This document shows, piece after piece, positions 27,101 through 40,700 of a stretch of DNA of 64,000 nt. This DNA comes from Pinus tabuliformis (lineage: Eukaryota > Streptophyta > Pinopsida > Pinales > Pinaceae), in assembly GCA_031772625.1 (NCBI GenBank), contig CM062820.1:92654421-92718420 (forward strand). Direction: 5' to 3'. Made by a program: the position numbers and the translations under genes. The first letter of the stretch is position 1. Each line of letters opens with the position of its first letter. Under the pieces are notes generated by a model that ran no database searches, was not told where the DNA came from, and was given only the letters and a program-made list of their open reading frames with translations.

Positions 27101-30100
27101 CTCCACTGCTTCCAGCCTCTTAGATAGATCCAAGATGCTATCTGACAATGTCATGATAACCTGTGACTGCTCCGCAAGCTTTGCCTCTGCAACAGACAAC
27201 CGCTTACAGATCTCTTCATCTCGCTTCCCATTCTCCATATTCATCGCTGTTAACTTACATTCGAGCTTAGTTACTCCCAAGGTTGGTACACCAATGGGTA
27301 CATCCTCTCGTCTGTCGTAAATGTACAGTTTCTTCATATGGGGAACAATCATCGCATCAAATTCCTTCATGAATTCTATGCCTAGTACAGCCTCATAGTC
27401 ATCTATCCGCACCACAGTGAAATCAACTTTCCCTGTCCATTCACCAAGTGTCACATCCTCTTTTTCAGCTACACCAATCACTGAATCCGGAGGAGAATTC
27501 ACTGTCTTCATTTGTCCTTGCACCGGTACAAACTTCAGCCCAATCCTTCTCGTAGTATCCTTGCTCATGAAGTTGTGAGTTGTGCCACTATCCACCATAG
27601 TAAGCACAACAGCACTCCCAACCTTCATTTCGACATACTCCAATTTGTTTCTTTCTGGGTCTCTCCTCTAGGCAACTTCCATAGCCATTGCAACTCCTAG
27701 GATCTGCATAACCCCTACGGAAGTTTCTTCTTTCTTCTTCGCATTGGACTGTGCCAAGGCAGCCACCTTTGGTCTTGAAGGACAATTCTTCACCATGTGT
27801 GGTTCCTCGCATATCCAACACTTCAATGGTTTCTTCGTCTTCGACTTCAAAGTCTCCTCTTTCGTATTCTTCTCTTTCGGTTTTTCATACTTCTTCTTCT
27901 TCTCTTCAAAACCCTCATCATAGTGTTCCACCAAACGATCCACAGCAGCAAAAGCCTCCTCAAGTGTTTTAATCTTTTGTCTCTTCACTTCATTCTGTGC
28001 CCAAGGTTTCAGACCTATGATAAAGTTGAACACCTTGTCCCTTTCCGCCATGTCTGGAAGTTCCAAAACCGCACTTGAGAACTCTCGTTGATATGCCTAC
28101 AGACTTCCCATTTGCTTTATATACTTTATCTTCATCCTTGCATCCCATGTTTCGTCTTGTGGACTGAAGTGGGTTTGCAAAGCCTTCTTCATGTCATCCC
28201 ACGAAGTTATGTCTCCAGCATTGCCATTGGCAATCTGATCCATCCTCCTTCGCCACCACATCTTAGCATCCTTCGTCAAGAATTGAGCAGCTACCTTCAC
28301 TTTGGTTTCCTCATCAGATAATCCCAAGCGCTCCAAGTACTGTTCCATATCCCATAGAAAGTTACCAAGAGTTTTCGCACTCCTCATTCCATCATAAGAA
28401 TCTGGCTCTTTGACTTTGACATGAGTCACACCTCCACCTGAGTTGTGTCTCACAGCCTTCTTCAAAACTGCGATCTCATCTAGAGCATCGTCAAGAGCTT
28501 GCCGCAATTTCAAGATTTCAGCCAAACCTTGATCTCTTGCTTCACCAATCTTCTTGACTTCTTCCTTTGTTTGCGTATACTCCCATTCTGTATACTCGTA
28601 TCGAACCTTGAGGTCTTCAAGTTCCTCTTTCACCTTCGCATAGCCTTCATGAACCTGCATGTTCTCGGCCTTCATCGAAGCCATATCGGAACCCAATTCT
28701 TCCATACGATCCAATACCCTGTCAAGGAAAGCCTCTCTAGCATCTTGGCTAGATTCACCTGTCATCACCTGAGGTTCTTCCGCCATCTCTGCCATTTGCT
28801 TTCTTTGTGATCTTGTGTAGACTATAACCCTGCAAGTTTGAATCACCCTTCAGATTTCTTCAGTGAGCCTGGTTCGACTGAATCAAGCTTTAATACCACT
28901 TGTCACGCCCCTACACTGGCGGTAATCTTCCAACCGCACTATAGGAGATGCAGCACCACCGACCCTTTTCTTTTTAACAATACTAACAATCGTGAACTAC
29001 ACCTTACTTCTATACTTAGAATATTTTCCAACAGCTAAGTACAATATTTCATTAAACACACAGCAGAAACTTTCACATCATCAACATATTATCACCATTA
29101 ACATTCAAATGCACAGCGGAATATCATGGGAGGGGCAACTCCCTGTAAGTACGAGTCTCCCCGTATCAATAATAACTTTCAAATTTATACATAAACTTTA
29201 CAATGGAGGGAAACACCAAGTTTCTCCTCTTACTTGCAAAATCTAACTTTCCTGCATTGTCGTGCAGCCTCGCCCAACCACCGGGCAAAGTCACATGAGT
29301 TGCTGCCCAGCTTGTGCACCTGTCGCACTTCGTCGTTTCGTCGTTCACCCGTGCCCGGTTCACCCATTCACCGGCGCCTTCGCCCGTCGCACGAACTTTC
29401 GTTTCGTTCGGGTGCGCCCACTGCGACCGCCCAAAACTCGTCTATCATTTCATCGTGCACGGGCGCGTCCAACCAACCACCTGTCGCACGCCCAACTCTG
29501 CACACCAAGCGCATTTCACCGCCAGCTCGTTCTGCCCGTCGTGTCCCCTGCCCAAGGCGCGTCCACCCGACCACCCATTGCACACGACCCACAGTTCACC
29601 AACTCGCTAACCGAATTGCCAAGCCCGACTTGCTTCACCCGGCGACCCTTCATTCCGCCCGTCGTGTCACCCGCCCAGGGCGCGTCCACCCGACCGCCCA
29701 TTGCACATGACCCACGATTGACCAACTCGCTAACCGGATCGCCAGGCCCGACTTGCTTCCCCCGGCAACCCTTCGTTCAGCTCGTGCACATGCGCCCAAC
29801 CAAACTCACCTCCCAACGCCCGTCTGCACTACACTCGCACCTGCCAACACTTGCCCGCCAATTACACCAACTCGACGCTCCGTGTGAATCCACACGAAAA
29901 ACCTACACCCTACATGATCGTTTGACCCGTCCACGAGTTCGCCCGTTCAACTGTGCCTGCGGCCCATCCTACTGGGGTTGCCACCAACGCCTTAACCTTG
30001 CGGCTTAGGTGCTTCGGCCTAAGAACCGCCTGCACCTTCGCCCAACCTTCAAGCCTCCACTCCTAGCTTGCACTTGACTCTGTTGACCTAGATTGTCATT

Positions 30101-31694
30101 GATGTCAATATGGCAATATTTTGGATGAGTAAACAATGATGGGAAGCCATTGGAAAGACATTGGAAACCATCGGAAGAGCTCACTGGAAGCTCAGAACAG
30201 GAGAGGAAGAAGTTCAATGGAAGAAACAAAGAGGAACACATAGCGGAGAAGCATAAACAACGGTATCGAAAGCCACAGGAAAGCCAAGTAAGTGTAAGAG
30301 TGGGTTGAGGAGGAAGAGGAACACGTAGCGGAGAAGCATAAACAACGGTATTGAAAGCCACAGGAAAGCCAAGTAAGTGTAAGAGTGGGTTGAGGAGGAG
30401 CCATATCGGGATCCAAAGAAGTTAACAGAGGAGCCAAAAGAGCGGAGGAGGAGCCAAAAGAGCAAAGGAGTATATAATATAGGCAGAAATCAAGAATACA
30501 GATGAAGAGTGAATGCACATGGTTATATTCCAAAAAAAAAAAAAAAATAGGTTTGAAATAGTGACAGTGGTTTTCGGGCGGACTCAAGGCTGTAAGTGGT
30601 ATTTAGGGTTGATCACCCGATACCATTCATCGACCGATGCGTGGTAGGAGAAGGAGAGAGAAAACTGCTTTATCGGGCAAGTAATCCTCGTGCATGTAGC
30701 TCACCCGATATCATTGTCGAGTGTTGGATCAAATGTTGATCTACGATGGAGGATTGATTTGAAAAAGGCAAACATCGGAAAAGGCGCATGTGTGGACCCA
30801 ACGATATATTTGTTCGGGTGTAGAAATGGTTGAAGTCCAGCTAAGTGTTTCGGAGCGGGGTTTTCAGTGTATTTCATATGTATCCTTGTATTCCGGCTCT
30901 AAGCCTTGCCACATTAAAATATGCAATTGCGATATATATATATATATATATATGGACCCACGAGACCATTACAATATGATGTATTGTTATATCGCATCCG
31001 CTCCGGTCGGTAGTTGGGAATCGGCTATGTTATGTGCGAACCTCCGGAAGCGGCGATTGCGATAAAAGGATGACGTGGCATGTGGGACCTTTTATATGGC
31101 TATAGTCTCTCTTATATGGTTTTCGTGAACAATTTATGTATATTGTATGAATATTAAAAAAGGGCCTCTCTGATATTTTTTAATATGCAACACTATTGTA
31201 ATTCAGCCTCTCTTCCACATTAACGTGTCCTGTGTGTATTGATGGATTTGAAGAGACAGAGGAAGCCAAAGAGTGAGCGCAGAGGAAGCTAAAAGATCAA
31301 GCGAGCGTTGAGGAAGCCGAAGAGCCAACGAGAGAGGAAGGCAAAGGTCAGGGGTATCAGGAATATAAAACAAAGAACAAGGAAAGTTTTGGGGACTGGC
31401 AAACCGTAAGAAACAAAGGAAGCCAAAGTTCTGGCAAAGGTGCAAGAAGCAGGAAGAAAGAAGTAGTCACAGGTCCAGCAGGGATGGGAGCAGACAATTA
31501 CAACCAAACAAATCCAGACAGTCTACAGCAGAGGGTTGGAGCCCTTGAGGTTGGTGCCTCAGAACTAAAAGGATTGGTGTCCTGGGAGTTGGTGCTCCTA
31601 AATTCAAGGTTGGTGCCTTGACAAGACAGAGTTGGTGCTCTAGAGGTTGGAGCCTCACAAAGAGTCCAAGTTGGTGCTTGGCAACTGATTGAAA

Positions 31695-31731
<37 letters not shown>

Positions 31732-34700
31732 ACTTGATTTATTGCAAAGATCACATTAATAAAAGCATCTATTCCTGTTATCTATTTCTGTGTTCCAAAT
31801 ATAAATGTTTTTAACTGATAAAAATAATAATTGAAAAAAAATACTAATTCACCCCCCCTCTCAGTATTTCTAACAGACTCCTCTATGATATCGCACTTCC
31901 AAGAGATTGTTGAATGATTGATGATGAAACTCCTCTCTATCGCTATATACTTATACCGTTCGCCCGCCTTTGTGGTCACTTCGGCCCTGCTAGCCGACCC
32001 ACCAATTGGACGTTCTAACATTCTCCTGCACGTCGACTTTGTGGCTGGGTGCCCCCACCCGGGACCACCTCGCCATATAAACCTCCGTTCAGCCGAACAC
32101 TTAGTCATTTTTACTCATGACCTCACGTTTTCTATCTGCGATTGCCCAGCTCGCCCGCACTTCTCCGTTGTGCGCCCTTGCCCAAACCACCCGCAACTCA
32201 AGGGCCTTACAGTGGGGGAGGGACCAAGATGTGCCAGAGTTCACAAATATTTTTCATACCCTTCACATGAAGTTGGGTATCAAGGATTCTGAGCAACATC
32301 TAATACTCAAGTATTGTAGTGGTCTACACAAATATATCCAGGACAAGATGGAGTTTCTGGACATCTCCTCACTTGGCGCCACCTATCAATATGCTATCAA
32401 GATCGGGCAAAAATTTAAACAGAAGAAGTGAGACTTTGGATCTGCGAATCTAAAGCAAAGGAAAGGCACCGTCAGACCGCAAAACAAAGAACAAAGCCAA
32501 GGCAGAGTGACCCAAAACAACCCGCCAAAGCCGCCACAAAGAGAAAGGACACAAGAAAGTGTTGTGAATTCCATAAGAGCCCCACTCATAACACAAGTGA
32601 GTGTTGAACCAAGTAGTCATTGGTGGCCGAGCTGAAGGCTTCAAAGTCAGAGCATGTTCTGACTCTGAATTAGAACCTGACAAGGGGAATGACAAAGGGA
32701 AGCAGATTATTGTGTGGAGCCCAGTGCCACCGTTGCCACCACCAAGGTCCAAAAGATTGAGCCCGAAGATCCAGAGGAGGGTGAGAGACAAGAGTTCAAA
32801 GTCTTTTGATGGCTAAAACGTGAGACAAGTGATGCCCTAGATTACCTATGGAGGCTAGGCCTAGAGAGAAAAGGAGAGGTGAGAGAAATATACGTTTAAA
32901 GTGACCACTTATGGAAGGGCCAGTGCCTCATCTTTTGGGAGAGATAGAGTCAGGAGAATTTATGGTTTGGAAGATGTTTACCCAATCAAGGAGGTCTTCA
33001 AGTAGCTTTGCATGGCATTAGGGCATGATAACAGCTACTTGAGATCTTTATACTTCAGTATGCAATAATTGATGACATGTCAAGATGTATTTCAACAAAA
33101 TAATCTCTAGGAACATTCACCCATTCATACATGGCCCGTGCAATGATGCAACGTTATAAAATATCAAAATTTCCACAATTTCGCATAGGAAAGCAGTAAA
33201 TTTCAGACTTGTATAGCAAAAATCCCAGCGACATTCATGTGACAAAGTAAATAACAAGAAAAAGCATGAAACGATTACTTACATGTACAAAAGAGTATAG
33301 CCAATCATCATGTTATGCCAATAATGAAGCTCCAAGACGAGAAATAGATCCAAACACCAAAATTCATCCATAACATCCAAACTCGTCCTCCAAAATGGAA
33401 TGTGAAATTCTCAAGAGCTACTAAATCTCAATCCAAGTGATGATGAGATAGTGAATCACCTATCATCTATTTATACAATATCTAATGAGTTCGATTTGCC
33501 TAATTTGGCCTAATTGAGCCCCAAATAATAAAATAATGTGCAATAATAACATCCTTTAGTGACAAGCCCACCAAGATAGCTCAAGAGGGTAGAATGATCA
33601 ATAAAATGAGTTGTTGGGCTTTTAAGGAGGCTTGATGAAGTCCAAAATGTGCCATGATGTGAGAATGGACTCCAAACATAGTGGACAAGGGGTTGGCCCC
33701 TTGTTTTCCAAGCAAGTCTCTATGGTGCTCCCAAGTGGGTGTGGGGGCACATTACTCATGGGTCTCCAAGTGGATCAAAAACGCTTGTAAACCATCTGTA
33801 AGGGTTAAGATGATAACATTAGCCCTCCCTTTGTCTCCTGCAATGAGACACATCCTCATCTGGACCTTGGAACCTCTGTCAAGTGTATGGTGCAAGTGTG
33901 GAGTCAACTGGCATGGTGAACGAGGTGCATCATCCTCATCCAAAAGGTAGTACACAAGCAATCAATGAGTAGTGTTGGGGATCCATGAAGTACTCTCTGC
34001 TATTGTGGAGGCCCATGGCTCTCACTGCTCACCCTACAAGAGCCAATGTGGCCCTCTGGAGGGCTAGGACCCCTTATAGGGAGATCAAACCCCAAATGGA
34101 AACCCACCTACAATCCTGCATAAGATCCAATGCTTCCCCTTTCCCTCCAATACAAAAAATCATTAGAATAATCAAGTAAAAGAGCTTATAAGTCATGGAA
34201 TCAATAACGCATTTCATGGTGGCATGCCCTTCCATAGTGGGTGTTGGCATGTACAAGTGTCTCCAAGCTCAATAGGGGGTTAATCTAGGATCCGATTAGA
34301 TGGTTTCAACCTGTAAAAGGGGGTGACATGTCCATGGTACATCCCTCAAGTGGTAGGGGGCAAATGATATAGTAATGGAACGAAGTGGGGATTAGGGGAA
34401 TCATCCAGACCACATGTCATGGTACAAAGGTAGTAGTTATAATAAGGGAAGCCCACACCTGCGTATATGAGTGTAGGAGGGAGCAAATCGAGGTACAAGA
34501 GTTACCCCTGCCTTTGTTTTTCCACCCTTCTTCATATGCCTTTCACCTTTGATTGATTTTTATTAACTGCTCCGTGCTCCAGGGAATGAGAGCATGTTGT
34601 GTAATGTATAGCAATAGATACCCCCTTAAGGTGGGGCAGTTCATTGCCCACCAGGATTTGGGACAATCATCGATTCCTAAATGATGGAGGGGGCTCATCT

Positions 34701-37700
34701 AGGGCCCATAAGAACTAGGGTTATTGCCATGGATAAGGGGCAGAGCTCATGTTTGGCTTTTGCCCACGTGCTAAATTTGTATGTCCTGACCATATTTTGC
34801 ATTTTGTGGTACATTTTCTGTTGAGAGTGGCCAAATTATGATTTTTCTTTTTTTTTAACTGCATCATTCTAGACCTGACCCAAGGTGTGGACAAGGGGAG
34901 GGGGAGGCTAACCCTATGTGGACCTAATGGACACATGTGGACCCAAATGGGAAAAGAAATAAATGGGGCTAAAATAAGTGGAAGGGAGTGATGTATATGA
35001 TGTCAAGAAGGGGGACCACGCAACCAAAATCGGGATTTCCGATGTAGTGCCAAAGCTAATGGCCACTAAAGGAGATCCCACGGGACTAGGATACAAGGCT
35101 AACCACAAAATCGGGCAATGGAGACAAGAGTACAGACCTAGCCCACTCTTTCCGCCTAATCCCCCCACCAATCCATGCCCAAAAGTACCCATGACAAGGA
35201 AAATTACTCAGCTATACCAATTAAAAGCCATACCTTTGGGGTCTGGAGGCCCACCTTCAAACATACAATCATAATAAGTGGGGGCGAGGGACCACATGGC
35301 TGGTTCAGGTGGCAGAGATAATGGCACATCGAGCTATTCGGTGGCTGCAAGGCGTTGTTGGCTGCCGGTTGAGGACCATCTAGGAGAAAAAAATTCTTCT
35401 ATACCCATAGGTGGTGGGTAATAGGACTTGGAGGCTCTGCATTGATTATCAGGCACTAAACAAAATCATTTTTAAGAATATGTATCCAATTCCACGGATT
35501 GATGACCTTCTAGACCATCTCAAGGGGGCCAAGTATTTCAGCAAGATCGATCTAAAGTCTGTCTATCACCAAGTTCCAATAGAGCCCACAGATGTATGCA
35601 AGACCGCCTTCAAATCCAAGGAAGGACTTTTTGAATGGTTGGTCATGCCCTTTGGGTTGACAAATGGCCCTGCTACTTTTATGAGGTTAATGGATGACAT
35701 CTTGCGACCCTTCACCAACTCGTTCGTGGTTGTTTATCTGGATGACATCCTCATCTTCAACAAGAGTTGGGAGAAGTACTTGCAACACATTCAGCAGGTC
35801 CTTCAAACCTTGCAACAACACAAACTGTGTGCCAACTTGGAGAAATGCACCTTTGACATGAGCCAGGTCCAGTATCTGGGCTACATCATAGATGAGCAAG
35901 GCGTGCATGTGGATCCGGCTAAGATCCAAGTCCTTCGGGATTGGCCAACCCTGATCACTCTAACAGGGCTTCGCATCTTTTTGAGCCTTTGCAAATTTTT
36001 ATCAGAGGTTCGTGTTGGGATTCTCCCATATCACTTGGCCTTTGAGTCAAATTACCAAGGGCAGAGCGAAAGCAAATTTTTCCTAGTCTAAGTCCTAACA
36101 AAAGGCATTCGTTGAACTAAAGCACTGCCTCTACTTTGCACCTGTACTCACATTGCCAGACCTGCAGCAGCCATTTGAAATTGAGACAGACGCCTCCGAC
36201 TATGCTATTGGTGCAATCCTCACCCAACACGGGCATCCAGTGGCCTATTATAGTGAGACACTTTCAGATACAATTTGGAAGCACCCCACCTATGATAAAG
36301 AGACGTTTTCTATCGTGCAAGCGCACTAGCAATGGAAACATTACATTCTGTGGAAGGAGACGGTCATCAACACCGATCACTGACCTCTTCAATTTATACA
36401 AACACAAGGGAAGTTGCAAAACAACCGCCATCAGAAATGGTCTACATATTTGCAACAATTCCACTTGAATATTAAATACAAAAAGGTCAACACTAATCAT
36501 GTTGTAGATTGACTCAATCGACCCCTAGTTGCAGCACTAACTATTGTTCTTAGCTCTTGTGGCCACAAGACCTCTGGATGGCCACAACTATACAAAAATG
36601 ATCCAGAGTTTGCCACCACATACTAGATGCTAGTGGATGGCAAGCAAGTTCCCAATTTCCACCTCCATGATGCATTACTATGCTATCCGGGCCACCTTTG
36701 TGTTCCTTCAAGCGAGTGTGCCAAGTTGATTTGGGAGGCGCACTACATTTGGGTCATTGGACACTTTGGTGTAGAGAAAATTGTGGCCATACTCCAGAAG
36801 TAATTTTACTAGCCAAAACTTCAACAAGATGTTGGAAAATATATCAGATCCTACACTGCATGTGCCATTGCCAAGCCAACCGTCAAGAAACAAGGCTTGT
36901 ACACTCCTCTGCCTACTCCTAGCCACCCTGAGAATCAATCTCCACGGACTATCAGTCTAGCCTCCCTTCTACCAAGGATGGTAATGACTGTGTATTTGTG
37001 ATCGTGGATAGATTTCTAAAATGGCTACATTGGCGACCTGCAAGAAGAGTATCACAACAGAGGAAATTGCCAAACTCTTCTTCTTTGAGCGAGTGCGGGT
37101 ACATTTTGGGATTTCACAAACCATTATATCAGATCAGCATGACAGGTTCCTGAGCACATTCTAGTCGAGCATCTGGACACTATTGGACACCAAGCTCACC
37201 AAGTCAACTGCATTCCATCCCCAGACTAATGGCCAAACAGAAGTTGTCAACATGATGATAGTGCACATACTGCGCATGTACAACTCCAAGCATCCACAAA
37301 CCTAGGATGAGAGCCTTCCCTATGTGCAACACAACTATAACAGAGCTCTCCATAGCTTGACTGGTCGCAGTCCCTTTCAAGTGGGTTTGGGATTTCAACC
37401 ATTGTGTCCGATTGATGTTGCCATGCCTCATGCGACTACACAGACATAATCCACACATGTACAGTCTGAGGCTGATAAAGCAACTAGATTTATTGAACGT
37501 ATCCAGCACATCCGCCAGCAAGTTCATGACATCTTAGAGAAGTCCAATGCCAAGTACAAGCAGCAACATGATCAACATTGGGTGCCATACAAGTTTCAAG
37601 TGGGCAACAAAGTTTGGTTGCATTTGCAGAAAGAATGCCTTACCGAAGCCCATCGGAAACTCAAACCACTCTAATATGGGCCTCACACCATCACCAAGGT

Positions 37701-40700
37701 TGTGGGAGATAATGCTTTTGAGCTCAACATTCCACCATTCCTTGGCCTGCACCAAGTGTTCAATGTGGACCACCTTCGGCCATACTTTCCACCATTACTA
37801 GACACATCAGACATTGCAAAACAACTCACACCAACAGAGCTAAACCCAGACTGCATAGAACAGGGCAAAACTGATTGGATCATGGACAAGCAAATCAAGA
37901 ACACTCACCAACAGAAGATCCAACTGTATTGGGTTATCAAAGTTGGCCAACTCCTGCACCAAGGCAAGTGGCTCACCAGGGACCAAGTTCAGCAAAAGTT
38001 TCCCCATCTCAAGGAGGCACTCAACGCAACAGGGACCATTGCTTCCTAAGGGGGGAGGACTGATCCGGGTGGATATTGGTGGCCACCCACCTATTCCACT
38101 TGGACCCCCACCATTGTTTCTTTTATTTTCCTTAATTGTAGCACGATTTACTATTTTTGGTAGTTTTTCAAGTCCTGAACTTCCCGAGGCGTTTTGAGAT
38201 CCTAAACGACATTTTTTTGGAAAACGGACAATCCTGTAAGCTATGATAGAGGTTTGTAGTCGAAATTTGTAGTCATCGGATAGATCTTTCTAACAAGGTA
38301 TCATACGCGTCAAACAGAGATCGTATGCCAAAGTTATGAACCCGGGAAATTGATCTACCAATTTACCCTGACAAGGCCCACAAACTTTTGGCGCTTCATC
38401 TCCTAGGGTTAGGTTTTTGGATGTTTAGGGTTTTCTATTGTTTCACAAAAATTTTTAGGCCTTCGACTCTCATTGTAACACAGTTCAGAAGGCATGTAGT
38501 TGCCACATCTCTTCTCAGAGATAAACTACCATCATCTGAGCTAGTTTATTTCCATTCTGCATGTAAACAATATTCAGTACTTTGTTATTAATGAATTGAA
38601 GTTTTGTTTTCATTGTATCTCTGTGTTTTTATTCATATTTGTATTTCATTTTGTTCCTGCATAAATCCGGATCAGGCTTAGGCACACATATGTATCATGG
38701 GCCTCCTTTACCTCTCATAAATATCAAGGAAGGAGAGAGTACTATCACCATCATCATTGTATTATTCTCTTCGTGCTTGTCTTCTTGGAGTAAGCAACTA
38801 GGATTCATAAGGAAACCCTAGGAGTTAATACGAAGAAGAGGGGGGGCGTCTTTGTTGGAGGATCCTTGTCAGATACAAGGATTTACTCTTGTGAAGAAGA
38901 TGTTGGATATGATGGTCTAAATCATTCTCACTCATGATCATTATCTTGTGTTAGAAATGCATGTAGAAGAGTGCACCTCTCTCTCTCCCTCAATTCTTCA
39001 TCTTTGTACTTTCTCTCTCTTGTCTTGGTGGCACCAGGGTTTCTTGGAGCTTTTGGAGCACCTTGAATACTAGGGTTATGGTTTCATCCCTTGGACATGC
39101 TGGAGCTAGGGTTTGTGATTAAACCCTCGATAGTACTTAGTGAGGAGTGAAGAAGAGGAAACATCTTGCCTTAGAAGACTTGCTAGTGTGATACTTGCTT
39201 GTTGGAGTTCCTCGGTGTTAGCTAGGGTTTTCTTGGTTTTCCCTAGCTATGGTTTTGAAGAGCTTGGAGGGTTGTACTAGCTTTTGATAAGCTAATCTAC
39301 TTTAACTTTATCTCTTGAATATATCTATGAAGTTTTAAACTGTCCGAAGTTGTCTTATTGCAGATTTGATTTTCAATTATCTATTTCTTCATGTTTTGGT
39401 AATTTCCAACATTAGTATGGCTTGCTGCTTTGACATAATGACATTGAAATTGTTAAGTGATTTACATTAATATTAAAGAAAATAGGACAGATTTGATGTA
39501 GTTATAAGGTGATTTCAGATCTGGTTTCGTTTGATAAGATTGCCATAGAAGGCTGAAACTTCTTGGCACACATTAGGAATCTTTGTTGTTGGATTGCCTT
39601 GTTGAGAGGAGTTGTTAAAAGCTGAAATATTGTCTGCTATTCCTGTTGTTTTATCGTATTTACTAACAGCCTTAAGGCTGAAAATTCACAGGGTTAAGAT
39701 CTGGAAAACCTCTAAGAAATGGTTGAAATTTCCACAGGTGGAAGAGGAGAAACCTAATCCAAAGAAATGACCTCCATCAAGCACAGATTTCCTCATCTCT
39801 TTCTATAAGTTGTTTTAAATTATTTGTTTTCAGTAGAAGACTAGTACTCATTTAGTCTATCTATCTTCTTTTTAGAAGTATACCTGTCAGTTTTGGTGTG
39901 TCATGTTTCTATCAGTCCTTCAGGCAGAACTTGCTGATTTCGTTCCCAGACAACAGCTTTTTGATGTAATTTCTCAACTTGTTACAGACTCTTCTCAGCG
40001 AAACACTTATTTTTGACCAAAACAATACATACATATATATAAGCGGACATTTGAATATAGGATACGTGGAGGGCAAACAACCTGACAGAATTGAGGGCAG
40101 TATACATTGTTATGGATCTGGATATTGAGCTTGGTCTGGACACATTTCAAGTAGTTGGGGAATCCATGATGGTCATTCAGTGGGCCTAACGCAACATTTT
40201 GAGCAGATTTCTTTCATATACACAATGACGGAAAACAACACACAGGCAGAGAAGCTATCCATGCAAACACTGGAGGCAACATTTGGAAAACTGACGACCG
40301 TTTGTTTCAAGGATGGATTATTTTTTTCCATGCCTATTCAGGCTTTGTTTTTGTAGATGGATCATTGATGGTAGTTATTTCTATTGAAAGCACAATGTGT
40401 GCCAACAAAACTGATTAAACCAGCTTCTAACCAAAATTGGTACACTGGTTGGAGTTTCTGTGTTTTTTTCTTTTTTTTCTTTTCTTTTTTATACACTCGA
40501 GTCTTACACTTAATGAACCCATCTCCAACATCTCTAACAATATATAGCCCTTCTTTATCCTAGGCTTTCAGTTTGCCCCCATCGAAAGATCAGTAGTTTT
40601 TCCACTGTAATTTCGACATTAAAACCCTAATATTGTCCACAGTGTCGCATGAGACATAATTACCAGAGTTCCCAATACATTTAAACCCTTGCTCCTCTTT

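Larger units (their letters stand above)
30081..31875 (+). mobile_element. Solo LTR of a copia-type element with perfect 5-bp target duplication
   Basis: 1795 bp beginning TGTTGACC and ending TTTCTAACA, bounded on both sides by GACTC (30076-30080 and 31876-31880). The end sequence, with a run of C then CTCTCAGTATTTCTAACA, is a common terminus of plant copia LTRs. No internal domain or second LTR is present, so it is the product of LTR-LTR recombination. It contains an 85-bp tandem duplication, two (AT)n tracts and a repeat array. Confidence 0.85.
25173..32211 (-). mobile_element. Non-autonomous gag-protease-only LTR retrotransposon (TR-GAG-like)
   Basis: Two LTRs start TGTCAC(A/G)CCCCTACACT at 25173 and 28901 and both end GGCCTTACA. 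On the minus strand a degenerate Met-type primer-binding site (complement of 28887-28898, 10 of 12 matches) follows the LTR at 28901, and a purine tract (complement of 26577-26590) precedes the LTR ending at 26576. Flanks GTAGG (25168-25172) and GTGGG (32212-32216) agree at 4 of 5. The 2.3 kb internal region encodes only gag and protease and leaves no room for reverse transcriptase or integrase, so movement would need enzymes from another element. The upstream LTR contains a later solo LTR. Confidence 0.8.
28901..32211 (-). repeat. 5' LTR of the gag-protease element, interrupted by a solo LTR
   Basis: Matches the 25173-26576 LTR in two pieces, 28901-30080 and 31881-32211, either side of the inserted solo LTR. 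The excess length over its partner is explained by a 123-bp tandem duplication at 29535-29780. Confidence 0.8.
22697..38674 (+). mobile_element. Ty3/gypsy LTR retrotransposon, complete ends, coding region broken and invaded
   Basis: Matching LTRs begin TGATC(T/C)(A/G)GGTGGATATT at 22697 and 38061, and both end in GGATCA. The 5' LTR is followed after one base by a Met-type primer-binding site (23362-23373, one mismatch). The 3' LTR is preceded by a purine tract (38048-38060). Flanking pentamers GGGTT (22692-22696) and GGCTT (38675-38679) agree at 4 of 5 positions, as expected for a target duplication. Domain order is gag, (protease lost), reverse transcriptase, RNase H, integrase. About 10.8 kb of the 16 kb belongs to later insertions. 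It sits in BLOS1 intron 1, antisense to the gene. Confidence 0.85.

Noticed and set aside
30005..30587. Leu/Phe/Ser-rich minus-strand frames of 83-131 codons with membrane-like character
   Set aside because: They lie antisense within the solo LTR and are created by the 85-bp tandem duplication and purine-rich sequence.
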